Assembly: GCF_030296755.1 (NCBI RefSeq)
Contig: NZ_AP027741.1
Coordinates: 1,240,001 to 1,304,000, forward strand
Length of the DNA: 64,000 nucleotides
Source: Methylophaga marina
GTDB lineage: Bacteria; Pseudomonadota; Gammaproteobacteria; Nitrosococcales; Methylophagaceae
Reading direction: 5' to 3'
This document shows, one piece after another, positions 30,037 through 40,312 of the stretch. Below the pieces are notes generated by a model, which saw nothing but the letters and a program-made list of their open reading frames with translations, made no database searches and was not told where the DNA came from. Every line of letters begins with the position of its first letter. The first letter of the stretch is position 1. The position numbers and the translations under genes were made by a program.

Positions 30037-30839
30037 ATCAAACCTTTGATTACAAAACCACTGGCTTGATCAGTGGCTTGATGCTGGGCTCTCATAAAAG
30101 CCGGCAGCGTGGTACAGGATCGGATTTCTATAAGAAATCATTATTTTTAGATGAACCAGATACGTCACGTTTGGATTTAAATGCCAGCCTGACTGATCCG
30201 TTTGAGTCCCTGCATGTCAAAAGTTACCGACAACGCAGCAAAATCGATGTGATATTACTTATCGATGGCTCATCCTCGATGCTTTATGGCGAGAAAGCGA
30301 CCTTAATGCATCACGTGTATGAGAGCACCAAAGCCTCTGTCGAGGCCGCTAATGACCGTTTTTCATGTTATCTGCTCAAAGAAAAACTGATTAAGCTGGG
30401 TGATGCGGATGCTCTGACCACAGAATTAACTAACCTCCAGCCCGAGTCTAATCAGGCTGAAGCCACTCAACAAGTTTTTCCGATCTTGCCTGGCAAGCCG
30501 GCACTGGTATTTTTAGTCTCTGATTTTCACTGGCCGGAAACACAATTGCAGTCATTGCTGACTGTATTGTCAGCCCATTTGGTGGTGCCTATGGTGTTAT
30601 GGCAATCCAAAGAATTTCTCGACTTTCCATTATGGCGATTTGTCGAGTTGACTGATCTTGAAACAGGAGCCAGTTCTCTAGTATTTATCACCCGCGATCA
30701 AAAACAAAAAATTCAGCAGCAATATGACGATCGTAAAACCTATCTCACACAACAGTTTCGTCGATTTAATCAACATCCCTTTTGGTTGATTGATCACTAT
30801 GATGCCAGACAAATGAGTCGATACTTTTCGATGCAGTAG
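30033..30839 (+). CDS. mxaS: MxaS, von Willebrand A-like/DUF58-type protein
   Basis: 268 residues without signal peptide or clear transmembrane segment. The N-terminal region GSHKSRQRGTGSDFYKKSL matches the DUF58-like start that normally follows MoxR genes. The VWA core has the MIDAS-like motif VILLIDGSSSMLYGEKATL and later VFLVSDFHWPET. It overlaps the mxaR stop, and mxaA follows after 8 bases. It is expected to work in the cytoplasm with MxaR on insertion of calcium into methanol dehydrogenase, or on signalling for that step. Confidence 0.9.
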   Translation: MNQTFDYKTTGLISGLMLGSHKSRQRGTGSDFYKKSLFLDEPDTSRLDLNASLTDPFESLHVKSYRQRSKIDVILLIDGSSSMLYGEKATLMHHVYESTKASVEAANDRFSCYLLKEKLIKLGDADALTTELTNLQPESNQAEATQQVFPILPGKPALVFLVSDFHWPETQLQSLLTVLSAHLVVPMVLWQSKEFLDFPLWRFVELTDLETGASSLVFITRDQKQKIQQQYDDRKTYLTQQFRRFNQHPFWLIDHYDARQMSRYFSMQ

Positions 30840-30847
30840 GAACCATT

Positions 30848-31789
30848 ATGAAGTTTTTTAACACCATTTCACTGCTTTTAGGCTTATTTCTGCTTTCTGC
30901 TATCTGCTCTGCAAAGCCTCATATTCCAGGCCAACTTATCAAAATGGATCAAGGACGAAGTTACGGCTTGGTGGTTGGCGATATCATTGAACATCAATAT
31001 CTGATCGCTATCGATACAGCGTATTCTCTGTCACCCTCATCTCTTCCCGTTGAGGGTGAATTAACCTACTGGCTTGATTTGAATAGCGTCGATATGACCT
31101 CCGATCAACGGGGAGCAAAAAAGCTCTATCATCTTACCCTTCGCTATCAAACTTTTTACGCGCCACTTGATGTCCGTAAACTACTTATTCCTGAACAACA
31201 GTTAGTATTCACTGACAATTCAAATCAACGGTTTGAAATATCACTACCCGAATGGTACTTCACTATGTCGCCAATAAAAGAAGTTGTTTCAAGTGGTGTG
31301 GGTAATGATGATGGTAGTCATGGTTTTATGAAGCCCGATATCGCCCCCAGAACGCATTCACTTTCACGCTATCAATCGCCCATCATCATTTATGCCAGTT
31401 TATCTGTGATAGCTTTGCTTATCTGGGCAGCGCTCGCAGGGTTATTACCCAAGTTGAGTACTTCACCTTTTCACAAGGCTAAGCGTCAAATCAAACGCAT
31501 CAAACGCCAAAAAAATATAACGTCTGAACAGGTGCAACAGGGCATGCAAGCCATGCATGATGCGTTGAATACGCGGGCCAAACAGACCTTGTTTGCCTCA
31601 CAAATTGATGACTTTATTCATCGACACCCACAATTTAATGAAAGTCGTGGGCAAATTGAAGATTTCTTTCAGCAATCAAGAAGCGTTTTTTTCTTTGATA
31701 AAGAAGCTAAACCCACTATCTTGATGGATTGTATCCGTCTATGCGACAGACTCGCGGCCGCTGATAAAGTCGTGCAGAGTAACTCATGA
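30848..31789 (+). CDS. mxaA: MxaA, membrane-anchored methanol dehydrogenase maturation protein
   Basis: 313 residues. A signal peptide (FFNTISLLLGLFLLSAICSA) is followed by a periplasmic beta domain (about 25-150). A transmembrane segment (about 180-200, IIIYASLSVIALLIWAALAG) and a charged cytoplasmic helical tail (about 210-310) complete it. Mutants in mxaA of other methylotrophs make enzyme lacking calcium. The position between mxaS and mxaC, with a 4-base overlap into mxaC, is the conserved order. Assignment rests on architecture plus synteny. Confidence 0.87.
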   Translation: MKFFNTISLLLGLFLLSAICSAKPHIPGQLIKMDQGRSYGLVVGDIIEHQYLIAIDTAYSLSPSSLPVEGELTYWLDLNSVDMTSDQRGAKKLYHLTLRYQTFYAPLDVRKLLIPEQQLVFTDNSNQRFEISLPEWYFTMSPIKEVVSSGVGNDDGSHGFMKPDIAPRTHSLSRYQSPIIIYASLSVIALLIWAALAGLLPKLSTSPFHKAKRQIKRIKRQKNITSEQVQQGMQAMHDALNTRAKQTLFASQIDDFIHRHPQFNESRGQIEDFFQQSRSVFFFDKEAKPTILMDCIRLCDRLAAADKVVQSNS

Positions 31790-32766
31790 ATCTTGCTTTT
31801 CATCTGCCCTGGCTGCTGGTTTTATTGCCACTCAGCTTATTACCTTTTTTTAACAGTTTGTTTGACCGGCATGCGACGCCCAGCAGACAGCTGATCAAGC
31901 TGAATCCACTCACTATCTGGCTAAATCGCTTAATAAAGCTCTCTGCCGCTTTTGCTATAGCGTCAGTCATTATTGGACTTGCGGGTTTACAAAGCCTAGA
32001 GCAAACGGTGACACGAACAGGAAAAGGGGCACATATTGTGTTTGTGCTGGATCGAAGTGCCAGCATGAATGAGACCTTTGGTGGTCAGACACCTGATGAA
32101 AATGAGCAGTCAAAAGCTCAGGCTGCCAGACGTTTATTATCGGAATTTGTTAATCGTCGTCCACATGATTTGTTTGGGGTAGCCGGTTTTAGTACACAGC
32201 CTTTTTATATCAGCCCATTAACTGAACATAAAAGCGCGATTCAGGCCGCAATCAATAGTCTGGAAACACCTGGATTAGCGTTTACCAACGTCGCTAAGGG
32301 CCTTGGAATGGGGCTAAGCTACTTTAAAGACCAACCCCATACTGGCTCTCGCGTGATTGTCTTAGTCTCTGATGGGGCGGCAACGTTAGATCATCGAGCC
32401 CAGAAAACCCTAAGGGAATGGTTTGAACGTTATCGAGTCAGCTTGTATTGGTTCTTTTTACGTACAGAAAACGGACAAGGCATCTTTACCGAGCCAAAAT
32501 CACATCGTGATGATAATCCCAGAGTCATGCCTGAACGCCATTTACATAAGTTTTTCAATACGTTATCTGTGTCCTATCACGCATATGAAGTCGATACCGC
32601 CGAATCACTTCAGGCTGCCATTGCAGAGCTGGATGAATTGGAAAGTTTACCTTTGATTTATCAGGAAAAACTACCAAAACAAAGTCTGGCAGCTTGGTGT
32701 TATGGCTTTGCCTTATTTTTTGTATTACTTCTCGTTGCAGTGAAATTTTTGGAGAAACGCTCATGA
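31786..32766 (+). CDS. mxaC: MxaC, membrane VWA-domain protein
   Basis: 326 residues. Two transmembrane segments near the N-terminus (about 8-22 and 50-68) and one at the C-terminus (about 303-320) bracket a VWA domain. The MIDAS motif is HIVFVLDRSASMNETF, with VIVLVSDGAATLD as the later metal-binding strand. It is required with MxaA and MxaL for calcium insertion in studied methylotrophs. The ATGA overlap with mxaK shows translational coupling. Confidence 0.92.
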   Translation: MNLAFHLPWLLVLLPLSLLPFFNSLFDRHATPSRQLIKLNPLTIWLNRLIKLSAAFAIASVIIGLAGLQSLEQTVTRTGKGAHIVFVLDRSASMNETFGGQTPDENEQSKAQAARRLLSEFVNRRPHDLFGVAGFSTQPFYISPLTEHKSAIQAAINSLETPGLAFTNVAKGLGMGLSYFKDQPHTGSRVIVLVSDGAATLDHRAQKTLREWFERYRVSLYWFFLRTENGQGIFTEPKSHRDDNPRVMPERHLHKFFNTLSVSYHAYEVDTAESLQAAIAELDELESLPLIYQEKLPKQSLAAWCYGFALFFVLLLVAVKFLEKRS

Positions 32767-33332
32767 TGTTGCGTCGTCGTTATATACAACATCTTATGCT
32801 GGTCATTAGTTTAATTTTTCTCAGTTTACTGAGTCTGCAAATATTGGAAAGACAGCATCAAAAAGAGATTAACGAGGCCATACAACTTTTACAGTCTCCT
32901 CGCTTGGTAGAGATGAATGAAATTGATCTGACAGAGCCTGAATTACAGTTTGCCTATGCCCATCATTTGCAACAGCGAGGCATGTTTGAAGACGCGGTTG
33001 ATGCCTATGGTAAAGCCGAACGTATGAGCTCTCCTGCCATGCTGAAACTGGTTTATTACAATATGGGGAATCTCTATCTAGAGCAGGCGATTGAGACAGC
33101 AGAGAAGATGGGAATTGATCGTGCCACAGCACTGGCCGATGTTGCTAAAGATCTCTATAAATCAGCATTAAAAAATGATCCTGAGTTCTGGGCAGCAAAA
33201 TACAACTATGAAGCAGCGCAGCGACTTTCTCGTGATTTACCTCTTGGTGATTTACAAGAGTCAGGTGAAGCACAAGAAAGCTCCGAAGAATTATGGTCAG
33301 CCATGCCTGGCTTCCCCCTAGGTTTGCCTTAG
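32763..33332 (+). CDS. mxaK: MxaK
   Basis: 189 residues from the ATG at 32763, which overlaps the mxaC stop. The frame is open 23 codons further upstream, but that would run inside mxaC. It has an N-terminal transmembrane anchor (about 8-27), then a helical, TPR-like periplasmic part with FAYAHHLQQRGMFEDAVDAY and YYNMGNLYLEQAIETAEKMG. TPR-type proteins pair with VWA proteins in many MoxR operons, which suits its place between mxaC and mxaL. Confidence 0.88.
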   Translation: MMLRRRYIQHLMLVISLIFLSLLSLQILERQHQKEINEAIQLLQSPRLVEMNEIDLTEPELQFAYAHHLQQRGMFEDAVDAYGKAERMSSPAMLKLVYYNMGNLYLEQAIETAEKMGIDRATALADVAKDLYKSALKNDPEFWAAKYNYEAAQRLSRDLPLGDLQESGEAQESSEELWSAMPGFPLGLP

Positions 33333-33341
33333 GTTGTTGTT

Positions 33342-34297
33342 ATGAAGCGCTTATATGCATTGATAGCCTCTGCAATATTATTGCTTATCGCTATTGTTCT
33401 GCCGCCCTTGCCCTTCACCGTGAAAAGCTATGACTTTGTGTTTGTGCTTGATATCACGCGTAGCATGAATGTGCAGGATTATTCCGATAAACAGGGGGCG
33501 CTATCAGTCGCTTAGAAAAAGCCAAAGTGGCCATGCTTCAGGCTGCCAGAAGTTTGCCATGTGGCTCAAAAGTAGGCTTAGCTGTGTTCACCGAACGTGT
33601 TCCTGCGCTGCTCTATTCACCTATCGAAGTCTGTAATGATTATCCGGTACTTGAGGCAAGTATTGATGCACTTGACTGGCGTATGGCATGGGTCGCTGAC
33701 AGCAATATCGGACAAGCCCTATATAACACTCGTGAGCTGATGATGAATGACGTTCTTGCAGGAAGTAAGCTGGTGTTTTTCACCGATGGTCATGAAGCAC
33801 CACCCGTGAATCCACGCTATGCCCCCGATTTCAGTTACCTGGATACCGAAGAGCAAAAAGAAAATTGGAAAGCCGGCATCATCATTGGTGTTGGCGAACT
33901 TGGCTTGAGTAAAATTCCGAAATTTGATGAAGACGGTGTGCAGATTGGCTTCTATACCGCTGAAGATGTACCTCATGCCTCTCGCTTTGGTTTGCCAGAA
34001 GACCCAAGTAAAGTAGAAGGATATATCCCTCGTAATGGCCCTTGGGGAACAGCCAAAGTGGTCGGTACTGAACACATGTCCAGCCTCAAACAAGACTATT
34101 TAATGGACCTGGCTCAGCAAAATCACATGCTTTATCATCATCTGGAAAACAATGCCGCGCTGGCTAAAGCCCTGCAAAAAAATGACTTTGCTTATGAAGC
34201 CAAACAACCCACTCAGTTCAACAATATAGCAGCCGCCCTGGCCTTATTCCTGCTTCTGTATTGCTATCAACCTTTCAGAAAGAAATGGGCTGTATAA
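33342..34297 (+). CDS. mxaL: MxaL, VWA-domain membrane protein, split by a -1 frameshift
   Basis: An N-terminal membrane segment (LIASAILLLIAIVLPPLPF) precedes a VWA domain with YDFVFVLDITRSMNVQDY. The frame then breaks at the G run 33494-33498; one extra G gives DKQGGAISRLEKAKVAMLQA and joins the rest. Later LVFFTDGHEAPP follows. A C-terminal transmembrane segment (about FNNIAAALALFLLLYCYQPF) ends the protein of about 318 residues. It is the last gene of the mxa block, 9 bases after mxaK. The break is probably an assembly error. Confidence 0.9.
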
Positions 34298-34604
34298 TTT
34301 AACTAAGCTACCAAAGCTCCAGTCTTAAAGTTAAGTATATTCAGCCAAAATTCAAACTGTCTCGCTGCTTATTCTTAATTTTTGTATTCTGTTTCGTCTG
34401 CCCTAATAAATCTATACATGGCTAACGTAGATCCGATCAGAAGCGCCTGTAGGGTTGAGTCGCACGAGGAATTCATCTCCCCTATTAGACAATAGGGGCC
34501 CAGCAGCCAATTTCTTTTTTTATGTTGCTAGAGTCAAGCAAGAAACTCAGAAAGTGAAGAGCTGAAAGCAAGTGCTAGAAAACAAAACTTTAGACGAAAA
34601 AAAA
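34298..34604. other. Gene-free spacer between mxaL and tRNA-Met
   Basis: About 300 bases without a credible reading frame. The only clear structure is a perfect 8-bp hairpin, CCCCTATT (34479-34486) with AATAGGGG (34491-34498), loop AGAC. It lacks a T-tract close behind, but a run of T follows about 14 bases later. It could end the mxa transcript or belong to a small RNA; neither is shown. Confidence 0.5.
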
Positions 34605-34628
34605 CCGGAGTAGAACTCCGGCTTTTTT
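34598..34628 (-). terminator. Terminator of tRNA-Met
   Basis: CCGGAG (34605-34610) pairs with CTCCGG (34616-34621). There is an A-run to the left and a T-run to the right, so it can act in both directions. On the minus strand it immediately follows the tRNA-Met gene. Confidence 0.85.
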
Positions 34629-34635
34629 GAATCTT

Positions 34636-34712
34636 TGGTGGCTATACCTAGATTCGAACTAGGGACCCCATCATTATGAGTGATGTGCTCTAACCAGCTG
34701 AGCTATATAGCC
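34636..34712 (-). tRNA. tRNA-Met (CAT), elongator type
   Basis: 77 bases with the 3' CCA encoded. Acceptor GGCTATA pairs with TATAGCC. The D-arm is AGCTCAGCTGGTTAGAGC, the anticodon stem-loop is CATCA-CTCATAA-TGATG (anticodon CAT), and the T-loop is GTTCGAATC. It closely resembles the E. coli elongator tRNA-Met and lacks initiator features such as a mismatched first pair. A lysidine-type tRNA-Ile cannot be fully excluded. Confidence 0.95.
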
Positions 34713-34770
34713 ATATGAAGCGCGAAATAATACGATATAAATGCTTAAGTTTCAAGTGAAAATATCATAT

Positions 34771-35820
34771 TTATAACCAGTCACTCAGCTGGATACCAAA
34801 ACCAATGCTATTGGAGTGTGCGTCATAGTCAATCAGGCTTTCACCATAGCCATTAAACCATTGCACATAACCCTTTACGCGGTCGGTAAGCGGGAAACTC
34901 CAGCCCAATTGAACGGCACCATAGTTATCATCAAAATTGAGGTTATTCCGCAGCAAAATATCAAAGCTGTGGTTATCCATTTTATATACAGCGCCAAATT
35001 CAAAGTTACCCATATATTCTTCGATATCAGGATTGTCATCATCACTACTGCTATCCGGAATACGCCACCATGGTTTGAATGAGTAATACCAGTCATTGTG
35101 CTCAAACACAAAGTCGGTATAGACCCGGTTCCAGCTGCGTGACAATGTACCTGCCTGACCGTTTGACTGGTGCACAACACCCGTCCGAATAAGCGAGTTT
35201 TTTATACCGAATAATTCATAATTTGTTTTAAACGATAGCCAGGCTTCTGGTTCATGATCTGATTCACGGAAAGGCGATGAGCTGTTTTTATTAAACTGTT
35301 GCCAGAATGAGCGATTGGTATAGGCCACATAGGCATCTGCCCGACCATTGAATAGGTCATAGGCAACAGGTAGTTTCAAACTGATTTGAAACTTGGTTTC
35401 CCAGGGTTGTAAGTGAATATTGTCACCCGGATAAGCGGTTTCAAAAGGCGCTTCATTCGGCGACGCCATATTATTACTTAAAATAATGTAATTTGGCTTG
35501 TGGGGTAATAATACAAACGGATTTTTGGCTTCTTTCTTTTCCAAAAACAAACGGCGAGTGATCGCAGACTTATCTTCTGTCTCTACACCCGATTCTGTCA
35601 CTTTGATATCCATAGGCTCAGGTTTAGGTGAGGCTTCTTCGAGTGCTTGTTGAGTGATACTTGATTCACAAAACTGTCTGATATCGCCAACCGGCATGCT
35701 ATCGTCAGCAGTAGCTAATTGGGTGAGCAAGCATTGATTTAACTTATCATCGGCAATGACCATGGGCATATAGCCAACAGTCAGCATTGATAAAAGAAAC
35801 GAGAGTGATGCCGTCTTCAT
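34771..35820 (-). CDS. pldA: Outer-membrane phospholipase A
   Basis: Calcium-dependent phospholipase of the outer membrane that removes misplaced phospholipids. 349 residues with a signal peptide ending near MVIADD, a non-barrel N-terminal extension (about 25-110) and a 12-strand barrel. The catalytic triad motif is visible in GVVHQSNGQAGTLSRSWNRV: His and Ser spaced by one residue, Asn twelve residues on. The C-terminus ends IGFGIQLSDWL, a typical outer-membrane insertion signal. Confidence 0.93.
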   Translation of the reverse strand: MKTASLSFLLSMLTVGYMPMVIADDKLNQCLLTQLATADDSMPVGDIRQFCESSITQQALEEASPKPEPMDIKVTESGVETEDKSAITRRLFLEKKEAKNPFVLLPHKPNYIILSNNMASPNEAPFETAYPGDNIHLQPWETKFQISLKLPVAYDLFNGRADAYVAYTNRSFWQQFNKNSSSPFRESDHEPEAWLSFKTNYELFGIKNSLIRTGVVHQSNGQAGTLSRSWNRVYTDFVFEHNDWYYSFKPWWRIPDSSSDDDNPDIEEYMGNFEFGAVYKMDNHSFDILLRNNLNFDDNYGAVQLGWSFPLTDRVKGYVQWFNGYGESLIDYDAHSNSIGFGIQLSDWL

Positions 35821-35871
35821 GGCTTGCCTTTAAAAAGTGAACAACAATTCACGACATCATAGCTCAGAACG

Positions 35872-36963
35872 CTAAACGTTGAAGCGGAAATGCATGACAT
35901 CACCGTCTTTGATGACATACTCTTTCCCTTCCAGACGCCATTTACCTGCATCTTTAGCGCCTTGCTCTCCGTTGAATTGCACAAAGTCATCATAACTAAT
36001 AACTTCAGCACGGATAAAACCTTTCTGGAAGTCAGTATGAATAACGCCAGCGCCTTCTGGTGCTGTCGCGCCCACTTTCACTGTCCAGGCACGAACTTCT
36101 TTTACACCCGCAGTAAAATATGTATGCAAACCAAGCAATTCATATCCGGCACGGATGACACGATTCAGGCCAGGCTCGTCTTGTCCGATCTCACTTAAGA
36201 ACTCGACTTTTTCATCGTCTTCCAGTCCAGCAATTTCTGACTCAATCGCCGCACAGATAACCACTACATTGGCGCTTTCTTGTTCTGCCAATTGTTTCAC
36301 CGCATCCAATGCCGGATTATTTTCAAACCCATCTTCAGAGACGTTAGCGATATACATGGTCGGTTTGATCGTCAGCAGGTGTAAGTCACGAATCAAGGCT
36401 AGTTGATCTTTATCCAAGCCCATAGCGCGGACAGGTTTACCACCATCTAACTCCTCACGCATTTGTGTGAGTAACTCTAATCTTGCTTTCGCCGTTTTAT
36501 CGCCACTTTTTGCGTCACGTGTGGTTTTAGTGATGGCTTTCTCAACACTTTCTAAATCAGCCAAGGCTAATTCCGTGTTAATTACTTCGATATCATCCAG
36601 TGGTGAGACTTTGCCAGATACATGGACGATATTGTCATCTTCAAAACAACGTACCACGTGGGCAATCGCATCCGTTTCACGGATATTGGCGAGGAATTTA
36701 TTACCTAAACCTTCACCTTTTGAAGCACCAGCAACTAAGCCAGCAATATCAACGAATTCCATGGTGGTTGGCAAAACCCGTTCAGGACTGACAATCGCAG
36801 CCAGCTTATCCATTCGAGGGTCAGGGACTGGGACGATGCCAACATTCGGTTCAATGGTACAAAAAGGATAGTTCTGCGCATCGATACCGGCTTCAGTCAA
36901 TGCATTAAACAAGGTTGATTTGCCAACATTAGGTAAACCGACGATACCGCACTTAAATCCCAT
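35872..36963 (-). CDS. ychF: Ribosome-binding ATPase YchF (Obg family)
   Basis: 363 residues, the usual length. The P-loop is [19 protein letters not shown]. Switch and G3 regions follow with [21 protein letters not shown] coiled-coil insertion (about 130-200) and the C-terminal TGS domain ([20 protein letters not shown]) complete it. YchF prefers ATP over GTP and acts on translation and the oxidative stress response. It lies 8 bases downstream of pth, the classical pth-ychF pairing. Confidence 0.97.
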   Translation of the reverse strand: MGFKCGIVGLPNVGKSTLFNALTEAGIDAQNYPFCTIEPNVGIVPVPDPRMDKLAAIVSPERVLPTTMEFVDIAGLVAGASKGEGLGNKFLANIRETDAIAHVVRCFEDDNIVHVSGKVSPLDDIEVINTELALADLESVEKAITKTTRDAKSGDKTAKARLELLTQMREELDGGKPVRAMGLDKDQLALIRDLHLLTIKPTMYIANVSEDGFENNPALDAVKQLAEQESANVVVICAAIESEIAGLEDDEKVEFLSEIGQDEPGLNRVIRAGYELLGLHTYFTAGVKEVRAWTVKVGATAPEGAGVIHTDFQKGFIRAEVISYDDFVQFNGEQGAKDAGKWRLEGKEYVIKDGDVMHFRFNV

Positions 36964-36971
36964 GAGAAATC

Positions 36972-37544
36972 CTATTGTGAATGTAGCCAGTTCATAGCCT
37001 TATCCATATTTCCGGATAACACCTCTGGCAAAATACGTAAAACATTATCGATGGCTTGCTCGATCTGTTGACGATCGGTCGGAGAAGGTTTGCTGAGTAC
37101 ATAATCAGAAACCAGTTTGCTATGTCCAGGATGCCCTATCCCCAAACGACAGCGCAGGAATTGCTTGCCACCCGTCTGAGCAATAATATCTCTGAGCCCG
37201 TTGTGTCCGCCATGGCCACCATCACGTTTTAATTTAACGGTGCCGGGCGCCAAATCTAATTCATCGTGTATGACGAGAACATTCTCTAATGGAATTTTGA
37301 AAAAATTGGCTAATGGCGCGACAGACTGACCGCTTCTATTCATAAATGTCAGCGGTTTTAGCAAATACACTTTATGACCATCCAGAGAGCATTGAACCAG
37401 CTCCCCGTGATATCGGTTTTGAACAGTAAAGTTCACACCGAGATCACGAGCAAGCTGGTCCAATAGCCAGAACCCGACATTATGTCGGGTTCCTTCATAC
37501 TGGGAGCCGGGGTTACCTAAACCGGCGATGATCCAGCTCCCCAT
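36972..37544 (-). CDS. pth: Peptidyl-tRNA hydrolase
   Basis: Recycles tRNAs by hydrolysing peptidyl-tRNA that falls off the ribosome. 190 residues. The N-terminal signature [20 protein letters not shown] contains the catalytic His. The substrate-groove Asn is in FMNRSGQSV, and the catalytic Asp is in [26 protein letters not shown] completes the family pattern. It lies between rplY and ychF on one strand with short gaps, a conserved translation-related cluster. Confidence 0.97.
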   Translation of the reverse strand: MGSWIIAGLGNPGSQYEGTRHNVGFWLLDQLARDLGVNFTVQNRYHGELVQCSLDGHKVYLLKPLTFMNRSGQSVAPLANFFKIPLENVLVIHDELDLAPGTVKLKRDGGHGGHNGLRDIIAQTGGKQFLRCRLGIGHPGHSKLVSDYVLSKPSPTDRQQIEQAIDNVLRILPEVLSGNMDKAMNWLHSQ

Positions 37545-37551
37545 CTAAAGA

Positions 37552-38223
37552 TTACTCTTCAGTTGCTTCTTCATCACCTTCTGCGTCTTCAGCTTCATCA
37601 TCCACTGTATGTACGCGAGGCATATGAATGTTAACGACTGCTTGGTCATAAGCAGAACGTTCACCTTCTTCAAGGTGCTCTTCCTGACCATGCGACAGTG
37701 CAGTTAAGCTCACACCTTTAGGCAGGGCGATTTCTGATAAGTGAATCGCTTCATCTAATTCCAGCTTGCTGATATCCACTTCGATGTACTCAGGCAGATC
37801 AGCTGGTAAACAAGCAATTTCAACCTCAGTCATGACGTGAGAAACCACACCACCGGCTTTTACGCCTGCTGCTTTTTCTTCACCGATAAAGTGAAGAGGT
37901 ACAGTCATTGTCATTTCATGTTTCGCATCAACACGCAGGAAGTCAGCGTGAATGATTTTGTTGTCATTGGCAGGGTGACGTTGCAGGTCTTTTAATACAA
38001 CTTGCTCTTTTTTCTTGCCAATGTTCAGCGTCAGAATGTGTGCATAAAATGCTTCTTCAGCTAAATGACGAATGAATTGGTTATGATCTAAAGCGATCGA
38101 AACTGGCTCTTTTTCAGCGCCATAAACAACAGCTGGTACTTTACCCGCATGACGAAGGCGGCGGCTCGCACCTTTCCCCTCATCAGTACGCGCTTCAGCT
38201 TGTACTTCAAATAAGTTTTCCAT
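37552..38223 (-). CDS. rplY: 50S ribosomal protein L25 (general stress protein CTC form)
   Basis: Binds 5S rRNA in the large subunit. The start at 38223 (MENLFEVQAEARTDEGKGAS) is chosen because it matches the family N-terminus; the frame continues upstream without a ribosome site. At 223 residues it is the long CTC form: the L25 domain (about 5-95) is followed by a beta domain with ADLPEYIEVDISKLELDEAI. The acidic tail is DDEAEDAEGDEEATEE. It is downstream of prs, behind a terminator-like hairpin. Confidence 0.95.
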   Translation of the reverse strand: MENLFEVQAEARTDEGKGASRRLRHAGKVPAVVYGAEKEPVSIALDHNQFIRHLAEEAFYAHILTLNIGKKKEQVVLKDLQRHPANDNKIIHADFLRVDAKHEMTMTVPLHFIGEEKAAGVKAGGVVSHVMTEVEIACLPADLPEYIEVDISKLELDEAIHLSEIALPKGVSLTALSHGQEEHLEEGERSAYDQAVVNIHMPRVHTVDDEAEDAEGDEEATEE

Positions 38224-38256
38224 TTTTTTCTCCAAAAACAATGGACTTTTGCCCAT

Positions 38257-38280
38257 CAAAAATGCCGCTATTCAAGCGGC
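38257..38280 (-). terminator. Terminator-like hairpin between prs and rplY
   Basis: GCCGCT (38264-38269) pairs with AGCGGC (38275-38280). On the minus strand it is followed by ATTTTTG. It comes about 50 bases past the prs stop and could reduce read-through into rplY. Confidence 0.6.
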
Positions 38281-38330
38281 GTAAGCCTCCCCGCGACCAG
38301 GTTCGGCACGTAGAAGTCAGCCGAAGCTGA

Positions 38331-39266
38331 CTAATCCATATACAAGGAGCTAACAGACTCCTCGTTACTAATTCTGTACATCGCTTCTGCCAGCATCTCA
38401 GCGATGCTTAACACGCGAATTTTTTCACATTCCTGTGCATGTGGTTGCAACGGAATGGTATCGGTCACGACCAGTTCATCGAGTACCGAATTGCTGATAT
38501 TTTTTATAGCAGGGCCCGATAAAACAGGATGTGTGGAATAGGCAACCACGCGAGTAGCGCCATGTTCTTTCAATGCTGCAGAGGCCGCGCATAATGTTCC
38601 AGCCGTATCCACCATGTCATCAATTAACACGCAGACACGTCCATCGACATCACCAATAATATTCATGACTTTGGCTTCATTAGCACGCGGACGACGTTTG
38701 TCGATGATAGCTAACTCAACACCAAGATGTTTTGCTAAGGCACGCGCTCTAACCACACCACCCACATCAGGTGAAACCACGACTAAGTCCTGGTATTTGT
38801 GTTTCCAGATATCACCCAGTAAGACAGGTGAAGCGTAGACATTATCAACAGGACAATCAAAAAAGCCCTGGATTTGGTCGGCGTGTAAATCGACAGTTAA
38901 GACTCGGTCAGCTCCTACGCCAGTCAGCATATTCGCCACGACTTTTGCCGTGATAGCAACACGTGCTGAGCGAGGACGGCGATCTTGTCGAGAATAACCA
39001 AAATAAGGCACAACCAAGGTAATACGCTTTGCTGATGCACGACGAATAGCGTCGGTCATCACCATCAGTTCCATCAAATGGTCATTGGTTGGCATACAGG
39101 TAGGTTGAACGATAAAGACGTCTTTACCACGTACGTTATCAAGGATTTCAACCATGATTTCGCCATCACTGAATTTTTCCACGGTGGCTTTACCAAGGGA
39201 AATATTGAGGAAATTGGCGATGCTTTGAGCCAGCTTACGATTGGCATTACCAGTAAATACCATCAT
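38331..39266 (-). CDS. prs: Ribose-phosphate pyrophosphokinase
   Basis: Makes PRPP from ribose-5-phosphate and ATP for nucleotide, His and Trp synthesis. From the ATG at 39264-39266 it has 311 residues, the family norm, starting [21 protein letters not shown] 17 codons upstream is possible; neither has a clear Shine-Dalgarno. Motifs are the ATP site [16 protein letters not shown], the catalytic [20 protein letters not shown], and the PRPP loop [16 protein letters not shown]. The tRNA-Gln gene lies just upstream, and ispE before that. Confidence 0.96.
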   Translation of the reverse strand: MMVFTGNANRKLAQSIANFLNISLGKATVEKFSDGEIMVEILDNVRGKDVFIVQPTCMPTNDHLMELMVMTDAIRRASAKRITLVVPYFGYSRQDRRPRSARVAITAKVVANMLTGVGADRVLTVDLHADQIQGFFDCPVDNVYASPVLLGDIWKHKYQDLVVVSPDVGGVVRARALAKHLGVELAIIDKRRPRANEAKVMNIIGDVDGRVCVLIDDMVDTAGTLCAASAALKEHGATRVVAYSTHPVLSGPAIKNISNSVLDELVVTDTIPLQPHAQECEKIRVLSIAEMLAEAMYRISNEESVSSLYMD

Positions 39267-39356
39267 GCGGCTGTCGGCTGTTCGTTGTTGTAACTGGAGA
39301 AGTCGGTTTTGTGTCACGGTAGAGGCGCCGAGTTTTCTATCAAAAAAACAAAAGAG

Positions 39357-39431
39357 TGGCTGGGGTACCAGGATTCGAACCTGGGAATGCTGGGATCAAA
39401 ACCCAGTGCCTTACCGCTTGGCGATACCCCA
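39357..39431 (-). tRNA. tRNA-Gln (TTG)
   Basis: 75 bases with an encoded CCA. Acceptor TGGGGTA pairs with TACCCCA. The anticodon arm is CTGGG-TTTTGAT-CCCAG with anticodon TTG, and the T-arm is GGTTCGAATCC. It lies between ispE and prs on the same strand, a position conserved in many gammaproteobacteria, and probably shares their transcript. Confidence 0.96.
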
Positions 39432-39472
39432 ACTGACAAAACTCATTCTATCATCTTGCTGTCACATCTGGC

Positions 39473-40312
39473 TTATTTTTCTGCCAGTGTTCTTGCAGTG
39501 AGTGGCGACTGATTACAGCCTTTTGCCACAAAACCCTGCCAGTGTGAAGGCAATTTATCTATCACGTCTTGTGCTTGTTGCTGACTTTGAAAATCAGCGA
39601 AAACACATGCTCCTGTACCAGTCATTCTTGGAGGCGCGTATTGTGCCAACCATTCTAGTGCATTTGCAACTGCTGGATAGTGTTTGACGACTACCGCTTC
39701 GCAGACGTTTCTGCCTTCCCCAGAAAGGAAGCGCGGTATTGTGATAGGTTCGCAGTCCCGTGTCAATTCCACTGATGAAAATATTTCTGCCGTAGACACA
39801 TGACAATCTGGAAAAATCACCGCAAACCAAGGTTCTACCAGGGATATTGGCGTTAAGTCTTCACCGACACCTTCAGCCCAGGCAGCATGTCCCGCGATAA
39901 AAATAGGTACATCGGCCCCTAAATTGAGTCCAATTTGCGCTAATTTTTGCTGTGATAAACCACACTTCCAAAGTTGATTGAGCGCGACTAAGGTGGTTGC
40001 CGCATTAGAACTTCCGCCACCCAATCCACCACCCATTGGCAATCGTTTGGTGATGGAAATATCCACACCCTGCTCACTATCTGTAAAAGGCTTGAGTAAC
40101 TTTGCAGCTTTGACAATCAGATTATCTTCGTCTGCTACTTCATCAAAAGTTGTTTTGAGATTTACTTGCCCAGAACGGTTGATATCAAAAAACAAACTAT
40201 CGCCATAGTCCAGAAACTGAAAAGCGGTCTGGAGGTTATGGTAACCGTCCTCTCTTCGTCCGGTGATGTGCAAAAATAAGTTTAATTTTGCCGGCGCTGG
40301 CCATGCTTTCAC
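39473..40312 (-). CDS. ispE: 4-diphosphocytidyl-2-C-methyl-D-erythritol kinase
   Basis: Phosphorylates CDP-methylerythritol in the MEP isoprenoid pathway. 279 residues, GHMP kinase family. The N-terminal substrate motif is [20 protein letters not shown]. The ATP loop is [18 protein letters not shown], and the C-terminal motif is [13 protein letters not shown]. The stop of lolB overlaps its start by 4 bases, giving the typical lolB-ispE coupling. Confidence 0.97.
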   Translation of the reverse strand: MKAWPAPAKLNLFLHITGRREDGYHNLQTAFQFLDYGDSLFFDINRSGQVNLKTTFDEVADEDNLIVKAAKLLKPFTDSEQGVDISITKRLPMGGGLGGGSSNAATTLVALNQLWKCGLSQQKLAQIGLNLGADVPIFIAGHAAWAEGVGEDLTPISLVEPWFAVIFPDCHVSTAEIFSSVELTRDCEPITIPRFLSGEGRNVCEAVVVKHYPAVANALEWLAQYAPPRMTGTGACVFADFQSQQQAQDVIDKLPSHWQGFVAKGCNQSPLTARTLAEK

